Source of the DNA: Hyaloscypha bicolor E
Lineage: Eukaryota; Ascomycota; Leotiomycetes; Helotiales; Hyaloscyphaceae
Length of the DNA stretch: 64,000 nt
Direction of reading: 5' to 3'
NCBI RefSeq assembly: GCF_002865645.1
Contig: NW_020194693.1
Coordinates: forward strand, 186,001 to 250,000
In this document: positions 23,223 to 33,843 of the stretch, piece after piece
How the letters are laid out: each line of letters begins with the position of its first letter
Numbering within the stretch: the first letter of the stretch is position 1
The notes under the pieces: generated by a model
Database searches by the model: none
Told to the model about the DNA's origin: nothing
What the model saw: only the letters and a program-made list of their open reading frames with translations
Position numbers and translations under genes: made by a program

Positions 23223-24774
23223 TTATATTACCAACTCTTCCTGTTCATAATAAAGGTCCCGAGGGCAAACACAGTCCTCTATCACCAACGGCGGCAAGCC
23301 GGCCTGCTGCCTTGTCCATGTTATCCCCTCCCGTCCATCTGGAATCGTTGCAATAGGAGTCTGCAGAAGAATCTCCGAAGTCTTTTTCACCAAGTCCCGT
23401 CCCGTCGTCGTAATCCACCACATCCTCGGATCCTCCCCATACCGATCCATGAGCACACCGAAATACATGAGCACAAACAAGGCGACCGGCTCCTGCTTCC
23501 GGATCGCCCAGATAAAATCCGCACCCGCGACCGGGATGAAGGTCAGACAATATCCTGCGATCAATCCCCGTGCGTCCTCTGCAAAGCAGTACTTCAACTG
23601 CGCAATCGCAAGCCAATACATATACCTCTCACTCTCCGGCGGACTAGGGACCTCCTGTCCCGCAACATGGATCTCCTCCTTCATAGCAGGTAAGGACTTC
23701 GGACTCATCTGACGACTGACAGATGTCATTCTGTCAAGCGCGAGTAGAGTCTCGGAATCCAAGATCTGCATCGTCACATTCCCGAGGCCAAGGACTGTGC
23801 CGACGGACATGGGGCTCTCCATGAGCCATTGCATGTTCGTCGCTGCTATATGTACAGCGCCGATCACCATGTCGAATGCGATGCCTATGCGATCTATGGC
23901 GCTCATCCGCTCAGGCGGCAGGGCGAAGTTGAAGGTCGCGGCTATCATGGCGAAGTAGTAGAGCAGATGTAAATTATCTTGCGTGATATTACTCAATTCG
24001 GTGCGGAAGGAGGCGCTGGCCTTGTTGCTATATTCTAGTGCTGCGGGGAGGTACGTAGCTGGTGTTCCAGACGCTCGAGCTAATTCCAGAGCTGAGAGAG
24101 CCAGGATGCCGTTCATCAGGTAGGTGTTTCGAAGGGCGACGCGGGGGAGACTTCAACGAATTAGCAACTTGTTTCTTTCGAAGGGAGGGAGCCGGGAGCA
24201 TAGCTCATGCTCCCGACCAGTGAAATAGGGAGCTCGGGGCATGGGACAAAGAAATAGGCCGATTACTAGTCTTGCAGGTGCGGTTGGTCTTCGGGGACGG
24301 CGACGAGTCCCATATAAGTCCTCGTCGTCCATCGATGCATGAGTTCCAGTTCTAGGAGTCCGTGAGACTCAGGGGTGCTTGAGAAAGCAGCTGGTGAAGA
24401 GACCAACGAGTTGGCTGGAGGAGAGACTATAGATGTCCTCGAGTTGATAACCGAAGAAGAGCCTGATAAACAATCCGGTGGATTACTTCTTGCCGTCTTT
24501 TTGGGACGTCGAGTAAGTGATGTGGTAGACGAGCTCGCGCTGGACTCTGGAGGAGACTGGTAGACGCAATCAAGCTTGCGAACTATACAATTCGCACAAG
24601 TCGGAACTTGCTCATCGCACTGCTCAAGATGTCAGCCTTAGCCTTCAAACCCTTTGGACCAGACAACGAGATCAATGGAAAACCCTCCTAGTCACGTGCC
24701 TTTACATGTCGCTTCTTGCAATTCTGACACCCTCGCCGCGATTTACTATGGGCCTCCCTTCTTTTCCTCTCCAT
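23223..24774 (-). CDS. Zn2Cys6 fungal transcription factor
   Basis: Three exons on the minus strand: 24700-24774, 24267-24619 and 23223-24150, giving 451 residues. Exon 1 ends CQNCKKRHVK and exon 2 begins CDEQVPTCANC; the splice rebuilds C-x2-C-x6-C-x5-C-x2-C, then LDCVY with the last Cys, which is a complete binuclear zinc cluster near residues 16-43. A Ser/Pro-rich linker follows, then ELELMHRWTTRTY and LMNGILALSALELA, the start of the fungal-specific regulatory domain of UPC2-like regulators. Intron 1 (24620-24699) begins GC, not GT (aag|gcacgt), and ends cag; intron 2 (24151-24266) is GT-AG. The role is nuclear, DNA-binding transcription control. Target genes are unknown. Confidence 0.87.
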
Positions 24775-25336
24775 TTTCGATTATTGAAGACTGCCCTGTA
24801 GTATGCTTAAGGTTCAGGGCAACGTGGCCTTCAGATGAAATCATTCTGGAGATTCTTGTTCTACGGTAACCGTAGATCAGTGGCTGCCTAACAGAACTGG
24901 TGGAATGCCTTCTGTGGCGCAGCATTCTTTAGCCGAAGACAGCGTTGGCCCCTGACCTGCTTTAAGTTTAGGCCTGGCTACCTGCAACTCTGGACTACGT
25001 TTACGACCCGTTGAGATATCGAAGGCTAGGGGATCTCGCTTGAGATGAAATTGCTTTATCGCGGAGCTTGGGAAACACAATGTTGATTGGCATTGAATTC
25101 CTCCACCTAATGTTCTAGGAGGCCTGGACATCTCCAGGACTCCTCAAATCGCGCCATAAAGCCCATTGATATTCGCCCCGCCACTTGAAGCAAAAGCAAA
25201 TGGGTATACATTGCGCCAAACACTGTCATACATTTTGGTCCCAAATCCCATCGCAATGCACTAAAGCAAACTCCTGCCATGTCGTCAAACCCCCTCCTGA
25301 AAATCCCACGCCACATTGTACATAAAACTCCCCCTG
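24775..25336. other. Intergenic; Zn2Cys6 promoter and MAU2 3' end
   Basis: The Zn2Cys6 gene starts at the left edge and MAU2 ends at the right edge, both on the minus strand. Short frames here have no recognisable features. Confidence 0.5.
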
Positions 25337-27834
25337 TTACACACCGGGTAGCGCCTGGTCTGCATACTTCTGTGCCGACGCCATACTAGCTTGCGCATCT
25401 TGCGTTTTCCCTTGCACCTCATAGCACCGGGCCAGCATCCCATCAGTTACACTCATCCAAAGAGTGTTGCCGGACCTGGTTGCTTGGACAGAGGCAGCTT
25501 TCGCACTCTTTTCCGCTTGTGGACCAATGACACCATTGAAGAAGCGATTACACATGATGCTAAGACATATGCACATCTGATGTATATTGGCAGTTGTGTT
25601 TCCACAAGCCAATGCTGATCTCAGCCGGCTCTTGATCTCGATTAATTCGAGCGGAGGATTCGTTGGAACTGTTGCGCCAACGAGGTGAAATGCCATCCTG
25701 ATGTCCGGATTCGGGTGATTTACGCAAACCGGCTCGAGCTTCTCCTTGACTGACAAATTTCGATCAGGATTTTGCAGTCCTTTGTCCTGCACGATCCAGA
25801 GGGAGTTGAGTGTAGCAAGAATAGCTATATCACGCTCGACTTGGTCCGCCGAAGTCAACGCGGTACTCTTGGCTGTGGTCAAGCTGAGCTTGGGATCCCC
25901 GAAGATCTGTAGAGCGGTATCAAAGTCTCCGATACCTTGATGGTAAATTCCATCGAGGTAAAGAGCAAGACTGGCTAATGGGCCTGTCAACGACACTTCG
26001 AATTTACGCACGGTGGTCCTGAGGTCGTCAATATATCGTTTTGTTTCTGTCCAATTCGCGAGTCCGGCACAGCAGAAAGCCATATAGATCCGGAAATAAC
26101 ATGAAATCTCGCCACGCCATTGGCGTTTTGACACGAGATCTGGAAGAAGGCCGGAGGAAGATCTGGCTGATCGTATGTCCCCTAGCGAATATCATAAGTA
26201 TTTGCAAGCCTATAATCGAGATGAGCCATACCTTCCAAGGAGTCCAAGCCAGCCTGCAAGTATTTAAGCCCTTTTTGGTCACTGGAGTTTTTGTGTAGGA
26301 GAACCATTCCACATAGTAGATACCTAAGATAATTAGTGACGGTTAATCAAGGGGCTCGATCTTGACTTACGTGATGGAATAGGCATCTTTCTTGCCCAGA
26401 AATGTCATCATGAGGTTGTCCCCGCCATCATTTCCAATACCCAAGATCATTCGGGTGTCTTGACTGACAGTGTGCGAGCTCTTCGGGGTTCTGTTAATTG
26501 GAATAGCAAAAGTGTCATTCGTTGTGCCCCAGGTGTTCTCGTGAAGTGCTTTATCCATCATATTTTGCATGTCCTTTAGTTTGGTGAGCATCTCAACCGA
26601 GTTTCCCTTTATAATAGCGCAAGACACGTCGAGGATATGGGTCAAGCCAATGAGTTGCGGAATATTGCAGCTTTCGTCGTGTTGATAGCTCCGAGCCTGG
26701 GCAAGCGCCGTCTGAACATGCTGGAGGGACTCGGGACCCGGAATCTTCAAAAATGCCAGCGCTTCCATAAGAGATGCCGTGAGATGTATAGCATTATCGT
26801 TTTGTTGCTTCGCAAGATTCGCTACAGCTCGGAGATTTTGTACGGCGGCATGGTGATCTGTAAGACTGCCGGATTCTAATGCGTGTGATGCTCGAAGGAA
26901 GCGGAATACATAGACCCAGGAAAAGTGTTGGTACCTAACGAAGTTAGGCAAGATATACAATTTAGCCTAGCAACTACCCACGTTTGTGCATCAGATATGT
27001 GGCCATCCAGAGCTTTCATAGAAGCCTTCGGGTTCTTCTTCGCCATAAATTGTGCTAGCAAGAATTGCATGGCGTATTTGAGGTCGTAGTAGTGATTCTG
27101 AACGCTGTGTTAGCCCTACCCATGCGCCCAAAATAATATGAACATACTCTTTCACATAGTGCAATCCCCTTGCTCAAGGCAGTCTCTGCCTCCATCGAGT
27201 TTTCCGTCTCCTCAAACAGGACGCCTGCAAATCTCAACCGTATGTTTGCTTCCATCCTGGGTTGCAGTTTGATGCGCTTCAGCGCCGTATCCAAACAGCC
27301 TAGGCCCGTAGCAATCAACCCCTCGTAGGCCTCGACGTCGGCAACCGTCATAGAAAGCGCTGCGGCGGGTGCAAGCTCTTGCGCAGCCTGAAAGTATTCT
27401 TCGGCTAGCGAGACGAGAAGTTGGGTCATATCAGGCTGTGTATTCGCAGGAGTTAAGGGTGCCATTCTGCTCGAGTTGTAGGATGCTGGGTTCGAAAGGG
27501 TTCTTCCGCTGGGTGTGTTCTGCGAGAGGTGGGAGAGAAGGGATGGAGCGAGTGGTTGCTGGAAAAGTTGCGCAGGAGAGATGAATTGAGGTTGCTCAAC
27601 TTGCTGCTGCGGGGGGGCCGGCGCATAGAGGCCGTTGTTCGCATAGTTTGTATTCATGCCATATTGCATCTGTCCGTTCTGGTTCCAGTACTGGCCATCG
27701 TTGGCGGGAGGTTGATAATGGAGAGGGTCATTTTCTAGGAAGGGCGAACGTGATTGCGGAACTCCGTACGCGTTGGGAGGATCTTGGCCAGGCCAGTATC
27801 CGTTGCCAGGCGGTGGGCCGCCATGATACGACAT
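25337..27834 (-). CDS. MAU2: Cohesin loading factor MAU2/SCC4
   Basis: Five exons on the minus strand: 27148-27834, 26982-27097, 26371-26934, 26232-26323 and 25337-26139. Splice phases agree, giving 753 residues. The first 110 or so residues are Pro/Gln/Asn-rich and low-complexity. After them come LLVSLAEEYFQAAQ, GLGCLDTALKRIKLQPRMEANIRLR and helical repeats typical of the Cohesin_load (MAU2/SCC4) family, a TPR-like array. Known role: partner of SCC2/Mis4 in loading cohesin onto chromosomes, in the nucleus. Intron 2 uses a gtgggt donor, chosen because it keeps frame as DAQT-YQHFSWVYVFRFLR; intron 4 ends at the second of two close acceptors. The C-terminal half (GMVLLHKNSSDQKGLKYLQ onwards) completes the TPR array. 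The promoter is shared with the divergent hydrolase. Confidence 0.9.
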
Positions 27835-28174
27835 ATTGCCAACTTCACAACCTCCGCATGGTGAATCCAGGGCTCAGGTTGATCTTCCCTATGAGGTCGT
27901 TCGAGGTCTCGCTTAATCTTATCGCCGAAACTTGTCCAGATCCAGGTGTTCGTCCGCGCCTCGGCATGGGGATCTCATCATTTTGAGGTTTCACTCTCTC
28001 CAAGGAGAACTTTCTCTGGGAATTTTCACTTATGATCTTTTTCGAGGTCTGTTTTAAAAGCCCGGCTCTTTTGTCGCTTCCACATGGGTAGTTTGCTTCT
28101 AGAGCTCAATCACATTCAAAGGCGATTTCCGAAGACTCGAGGAGCACAACTAGAGCTACATTGAACTCGCCGCA
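27835..28174. promoter_or_regulatory. Divergent promoter region, MAU2 / alpha-beta hydrolase
   Basis: A 340-bp interval between two head-to-head start codons. No clear TATA box or named operator was recognised. Any regulatory role is inferred only from gene arrangement. Confidence 0.4.
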
Positions 28175-29614
28175 ATGGAATGGCTAGGCCATGCCAAAAC
28201 GACTTTCACTCACTCTCCAACTCCTCTTCCCCTCAACAAGAAAGATGGAACATCCACTGATTTAGTCTCGATATGCTACGAAGCAACTCCCCCTTGTCGT
28301 CTAAATCCTCTCCTATTCAATGGTCACCTCCAAACGATGTGGACAGCAATAAAGAACGACGGTCCACCTATTCATTATAAGCGCAGGCTGTTTGAGAATG
28401 AGGATCCCAATTTCAAAGGTTCATTCGCAGTTGATTTCGTTGTTCCTCCCTTTTCAGAGACAGATGAGAGTCTACCTCCCAGAACCGTGCATTTCACGGA
28501 GGAAGAATTCGAGAACATAGGATCTTTGGATACTCGTCCAATGTTAGTAACCCTGCATGGACTATCCGGGGGATCTTATGAGATCTATTTAAGACAGGTG
28601 TTAGCTCCTCTGGTAACGGCTGCAGGGGAGCGTGAGTGGGCTGCATGTGTAGTCAACTCCAGAGGTTGTGCTATGCATAAAATCACCAGCAATGTTTTGT
28701 ATAATGCAAGGGCTACGTGGGATTGCCGACAAACCGTGAAGTGGTTGAGGAAGACGTTTCCAAATAGACCTTTGTATGGGATTGGATACTCCTTGGGAGC
28801 CAACATCTTGACCAATGTAAGTTCATCTTGGTCCATGTGCAATAAATTGTATTGATCCAAAGACTCGTAGTACATTGCCGAAGAAGGTCCATTATGTATG
28901 CTCAGAGCAGCTGTCATTGTTTCAAGTCCATGGAATTTGGACGCAGGAAACCGGGCACTTCAACGAACTTGGATTGGAAGAGAGATCTATTCCAAAACAA
29001 TGGGCACTAATATGAAGAAACTCATCGACCTCCACTATGACCAGGTATCTAAAGGCTCTAGGCTGGATTTTGCCAAGATACGCCAGGCCAAATATCTTCA
29101 TGAGTTTGACAGAGAAGTGCAAGGACCGACTTGGGGCTATCCGACAGAAGGAGCATATTACCGAGACTCATCATCTGTCGATTCGTTGCTCGCAGTTAGA
29201 ATCCCATTATTTGCCATCAGTGCCAAAGACGATCCGGTAGGTCAAATCTTCCAACCACTTCTGCAAATATCAAAATTAACTCCTTTCAGATTGCGCAGGA
29301 TGAAGCTTTGCCATACGAAGAGATGAAACGAACCAAGTATGGCGTCTTGTGCACAACCACCCTAGGGGGGCATTTGTCCTGGTTTGAGATTGGTGGAACT
29401 AGATGGCATGCTCGCCCGGTATGGCACTCTTCTTGGCACTCACGTTGAATAAGAAAATGACTGACACTTAACGTAGGCAGTAAATTTTCTCAATACCATG
29501 GCTTTCGAAGTGGAACTTGATGCTCCTGGCAATGTTAATGCAAACGGATCCGCCAAAGGAGAGGAGCTTGGCGACATTCGATTTAAACCCATGAACCGGA
29601 AATGGGCTCCCTAG
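28175..29614 (+). CDS. Alpha/beta hydrolase of the EHT1/EEB1 (YheT-like) family
   Basis: Four exons: 28175-28816, 28871-29236, 29290-29418 and 29477-29614, in phase, giving 424 residues. NPLLFNGHLQTMW near residue 50 is the family's N-terminal signature. LVTLHGLSGGSYE is the oxyanion strand-loop, VVNSRGCA follows, and GIGYSLGANIL has the nucleophile Ser. The Asp is in ISAKDDP, just before an intron, and the His is in TTLGGHLSW. Known yeast relatives are medium-chain fatty-acid ethyl ester synthase/esterases and YMR210W, a monoacylglycerol lipase-like enzyme; plant EMB8 belongs to the same group. No signal peptide is visible. The actual substrate is not determined. Confidence 0.9.
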
Positions 29615-30015
29615 AAAAAGATCCGATAAGTTTGATGCTGTACAAATAGACGCCTAATGATAGACTGTACATACGAGACGATACTCTTGGGTTTGGACAT
29701 GCTTTCAGAAAGACAATGATACAAAGAAGTCTAGCACAGATTAGCACTCTGCTTGAACATACCACCGGTACCATGCAGACTGAAACAATAAATACGAGAT
29801 CTGGTGATAGAACATTTTGGGTAATCGAAGTTCCTGATCCATGTGCATATCCGAGAAATGTTGTACCGATCGCTGTGGAATCCATTCATGTTGGGAGAAG
29901 TGTGTTCCACCACTTTTCCATACCTAATCCCACAATATAGCGCCTAATTGATGCTCATGTTCCCAACATCCCCCGCCAGAACGCCTCAAAATGCCATCAA
30001 TCCATACAATGCCCC
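29615..30015. other. Convergent intergenic region
   Basis: Lies between the stops of the hydrolase (plus) and LOC1 (minus). The small open frames near 29716-29940 show no conserved feature. Confidence 0.45.
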
Positions 30016-30654
30016 TCAAGCAAACGAAACGCTCTTCTTCTTCTTCAATTTCAACGGCCTCGTCCCGGCACTCCTCGTATCATCCTTCTCCTCTCCAGCA
30101 CTAGGTCTCTTCCTCTTCTTCCTCATCCCCTCTTTAGTCTCATCCAACTTCGCCTTCCGGATCTCCTGCCTCTTCTCCGCCTCCGCCTTCCTCGCCTCGC
30201 GGATCTCTTCCATCTGCCGTGCCTTCATCATCTTGCTCTCAATCTGGCCCTCCTTGTCCGCGTTCACCATGGCGAGAATTGTCATCATGCTTTCCTATAC
30301 ATCGTCAGCCCCCTCCCCCTTAAATTCTTTGCAAGGACCTACTCTATCATCCACAAAAACCTTCCCCTTCTTCTTCCCCTTCGGCTTCTCGACACCAACA
30401 GGCGTAATCATATTCAGTGCCGGGATCCCCAATTCCTTTTCCGTGTACACTCTCCGCTTCTTCCTCAACGTCGCGAGATTCCCAGCGCTCTTTTGTGGTT
30501 TCGGAGGTGGGCCTTTGCCTTTCGGTTTCTTGGACTTCGAGACGCCATCACTTTGTGGTTTGCTACTTGTCTTGCTATTCCTGATTCCAGATTTATTCGC
30601 AGCATGTTTAGACGCATGCTTGGATTTCACGGTAGACGTTCGCGAGGGCGCCAT
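30016..30654 (-). CDS. LOC1: 60S ribosomal subunit assembly/export protein LOC1
   Basis: Two exons on the minus strand, 30343-30654 and 30016-30294, separated by a 48-bp GT-AG intron, encode 196 residues. The protein is extremely basic, with Lys/Arg-rich runs at both ends and Ser/Lys-rich low-complexity N-terminal sequence. The central [29 protein letters not shown] and the following alanine/arginine-rich helix fit the LOC1 family. Known role: nucleolar RNA-binding protein for large-subunit assembly and ASH1 mRNA localisation in yeast. The length is close to that of yeast LOC1 (about 200). The assignment rests on composition and the middle block. Confidence 0.78.
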
Positions 30655-30817
30655 TGTACCGGATTGTGTGGTTCGTTGAGGAGGCTGGGCTGCAGATTAT
30701 GATTTATCACGATGGAAATATTTCTTGAAGCGGCCGCTAGCGCGGTTGCGGGGAAAAAGTCTAGATTTTGGGAGCAGCTTGGGATAAAACAGACGGGTAT
30801 TTTATTCAAAGCTAAAA

Positions 30818-31572
30818 TCAAGTACTCAATGTCCCTTTCGTGCTTGGAATCTCGCCCTCTCGTCCAGCTACTCTCGTAGTTGCAGCTCTGATAGCCACTG
30901 CCAGACTCTTAAAAGCCGATTCTGCTCTGTGATGATCATTGTCACCTCTTATACAGTCAACGTGGATTGTAATTCTCGCCGCCTGCGCAAAGCTCTGAAG
31001 ACAATGCGGTATCATCTCACAGCTCAGATCTCCAATCTTCTCCCTCTTCAATCCCAGGTCTATCACGCTGAATGGCCGGTTCGAGAGATCCACCACTGCC
31101 CTTGACAGAGCTTCGTCAAGAGGGGCATATGCGGATCCGAACCGTGCCAGACCTGTAGGTGTGCCAAGAGCATCTTTGAATGCTGAACCGAGTGCAATAC
31201 ACACATCTTCAGCGGTATGGTGGTCGTCAACTATTCGCAGAACCCATCAGCCTCAATTCCCCGTGAACAGTGTCTCCCGTACTCTAGAAACGTACTGTGG
31301 AGATCTCCCTTGCAATTGAGCGCCAAACTCCAGCCCGCATGCTTTGCCAGTGCATGCAACATATGATCCAGAAATCCAATACCAGAATTGATAGCTATAG
31401 TCTGGCTTTTCGAAGCCTGCGTAGCATGGCCCTCTCCCCCATTCATAAGCTGGCTATCCGTGTCCGAAGGGAATTCTCCTCCGTCCAAATTGATCGCAAG
31501 CTGGATTTTCGTCTCATTCGTATCCCGTGAGAGAGCCGCCGAGCGGACTCTCTGCTCAGTTGATGCGACCAT
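30818..31572 (-). CDS. HIS3: Imidazoleglycerol-phosphate dehydratase
   Basis: Two exons on the minus strand, 31296-31572 and 30818-31230, with a 65-bp intron; 229 residues, normal for the fungal enzyme. It catalyses dehydration of imidazole glycerol phosphate to imidazole acetol phosphate in histidine synthesis, using Mn-coordinating histidines. Visible signatures are [24 protein letters not shown] (formed by the splice at A|TT GAC) and the second repeat [12 protein letters not shown]. The ATG at 31572 gives [12 protein letters not shown]; upstream codons in the same frame lack a better ATG. Its start lies 175 bp from that of the divergent small membrane-protein gene. Confidence 0.96.
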
Positions 31573-31747
31573 CGTTGTGGTGTACAATGGGTTGTGGTGG
31601 CTCTTCAGGGAGCGGGAGACATTTTCAATGTTCCGCGAGATCGGCGTTTGTTCGGGACAATGCAAACAGAGCAAACAGAGTTCATGACGTTGCTAACAAG
31701 TCTCACGCGATCTTCAACAAACAAAATACAGATGTGAGACGACACAA

Positions 31748-32264
31748 ATGCCTACTTCTGGTGGTCTTACGAGTGATGAGGCAAACAGTGCTGCTTGGGA
31801 GGCTGGAAGAGGGGCGGTAGCTGGGGCTGTAAAAGTACGAACTTCCTCAAGATGGGGAGACATATGGACTAATAGGCGTCAGTGGGGTGCTGGTGCTGCC
31901 ATTCTCGGTGCTGCTGGATATGTAATGTCTCCTATCTATAGAGGGTTGACTATTCAGTTCAAGGTGTAAGTTTTTCTGAGTAATACATTTCTTCAATGGC
32001 TGAGTATTTTTAGGTTTCTTCAGATGTCAGGTACTTTCCACATCATACATCAATGCATTTGTAACTAACCATCTAGGCATGATAATGGGCTCTTGTTTAG
32101 AAGCTGATCACAGCATCCGGCAGTACGAAGCCAAGGTCCGAATGGAAAAGCGTATGATCAGAGACCGAGCCGTTTGGGAACAATATGAGCAGGAGTATGA
32201 GCAAGCTCCGCGCCAAAGAAGTCATCATGAGGAGAGCCAGTTTACGAGTAATCGAAGTTCATGA
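31748..32264 (+). CDS. Small conserved membrane protein, function unknown
   Basis: Three exons: 31748-31965, 32014-32030 (only 17 nt) and 32077-32264; phases agree and give 140 residues. After a hydrophilic N-terminus comes a hydrophobic helix (WGAGAAILGAAGYVMSPIY), then a second one (FKVFLQMSGMIMGSC), and a charged C-terminal helix with SIRQYEAKVRMEKRMIRDRAVWEQYE. The two-helix hairpin and the tail loosely resemble HIG1/RCF-type mitochondrial proteins, but the HIG1 signature is not clear, so no family is claimed. The intron before exon 3 has a good branch site (gtaactaac). Confidence 0.72.
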
Positions 32265-32358
32265 AATTCTCAGCTTCATGCAAATGATATGGCTATGTAC
32301 GCCGACCAGCCATCCTACACAGACCCCATAAACGCCTGACAATGCTTTCATATGTCCG

Positions 32359-33526
32359 TTATTTTGGTGCAATGAACTTTCTCGAATCCATATTCAGCTT
32401 TGCCAACCTCGCGATACATCCACTGAGCTGAAGTAGCGTCTGTACACCTTCCAAGATCTTCATATGTGTAAACCCAATCTCCTTGATGAACTCTAGCTTC
32501 GAGTGCTCACTCAGAGTGGGAATCGTCTTGGTGACTCGGAACATCGTGCTGATAATGTCGTGGCTCGAATATCCCAAGTTCCATAACTCCTTCAATGTTT
32601 CCAATGCAGCATCAACTTTTCCCTCGTAGCATGCCTTGATCATTGCCTGGACCTTGATTGGATGCGGTGAGTCGACAACCTTGAACACATTGTCTCCACT
32701 CACAAATCCAAAGCCAGCAAATGTTGACTGTAGATTGTTGATTGCTTGCCGCATATCACCCTCCGCACTGAAAACAAGAGCAGCAAGCCCATCTTCACTG
32801 TACTCAACCTTCTCCGCCTCAATGATCTGCAATAGCCTCTTCACAATTTGTGCGTCCGTTAAACGGGAGTATCGAAGGATGGCGCAACGAGACTGGAGGG
32901 GTTCGATGATCTTATTCGATTGATTGCACGCAAACGCAAATCTTGTTGTGGAAGAGTAGATCTCCATCGTACGTCGAAGTGCTTGCTGCGCCCCAGAAGT
33001 CATACTGTCTGCTTCATCGAGAATAACGAGTTTTTGTCGGCCTTGAGGAAGAGTGACCTTCTTCTGGGCAAAGCCTTTGATTCGATTCCGCACAACGTCG
33101 ATACCTGAACACTGTGTTAGCGATTGCTCCGTAACTTCGAGAGAATTGACCGACCTCTTTCGTCACTAGCATTCAGCTCTAACACAGCCTCCTTGTAATT
33201 ATCTCCTAAGAGCTGTCTGGCGAGACACAGGACAGAAGTCGTCTTCCCAATACCCGGCATGCCAGAGATAATCATATGAGGCATATTTCCCTCCCTCGCA
33301 ATGATCTTCAGTCGTTCAATCGTCTCGGTATTGCCCACGATGTCATCCAGGAAGACAGGACGATATTTCTCAACCCTGAAATGTTCAGTCCGCGATATCT
33401 CACTAGAACGCGGGGTCCTTACCATGGTAATTCATAGTTTGCAATTCCGTTAGAGTTCGGCTTCAGAAGTTGCTTTGCCGCAGCGGTGGACGATTCGCCC
33501 ATCTCGTCGCCCTTTGTGACAGCCAT
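32359..33526 (-). CDS. RFC4: Replication factor C small subunit RFC4
   Basis: Three exons on the minus strand: 33423-33526, 33155-33375 and 32359-33104; 356 residues. This is a clamp-loader AAA+ ATPase subunit that helps load PCNA during DNA replication and repair. After a short N-terminus comes NYELPWVEKYRP (the Trp codon is split by intron 1), then [11 protein letters not shown] (Walker A), [16 protein letters not shown] (split by intron 2), LDEADSMT (Walker B), [21 protein letters not shown] with the SRC motif, and [14 protein letters not shown] with the sensor-2 region. VDSPHP and [13 protein letters not shown] in the C-terminal domain point to RFC4 over RFC2, RFC3 or RFC5. Intron 2 has a weak gtcggt donor but keeps phase. 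Confidence 0.96.
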
Positions 33527-33843
33527 GATGGTCGAGGTGTTGAAGTTGCTTGTCGCGTCTTGACGCGGTCCAGAAACAGCTTTACGCGGTCCAGTCACGT
33601 GCCGGGAAGTTTCATCTCAGACAGGGCGGATTTTTGGGCTTGACAAGCTGAAAGCTCCAATCGTTACCTGGGAGGAGCTTATCGCGAATCCCACGTTTTG
33701 CTTTTTTCGATGTGTATGCTGGTACTGTGTGACAAAAGTCCCGTAAATCTCTTCATAAACCTTTCTCTTGACCTCTTTTCCTCTTTGCTATTGCAGTGTT
33801 GTTTTCATCCCGCTTTTGGGCTTTTGGTCCGCTGAATAAAGTC
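33527..33843. promoter_or_regulatory. Divergent promoter region, RFC4 / chitinase
   Basis: A 317-bp spacer between head-to-head start codons. It contains the pair acgcggtccag / acgcggtccagtcacgtg (about 33557-33602), a short direct repeat next to a CACGTG-type E-box. MluI-cell-cycle-box-like ACGCG occurs in both copies, which would suit a replication gene, but this is inference. Confidence 0.4.

Noticed and set aside
24877..25316. Minus-strand frames downstream of MAU2
   Set aside because: No recognisable features; they probably lie in the MAU2 3' untranslated or intergenic region.
29716..29940. A 74-codon plus-strand frame between the hydrolase and LOC1
   Set aside because: No conserved feature; lies where two 3' ends converge.
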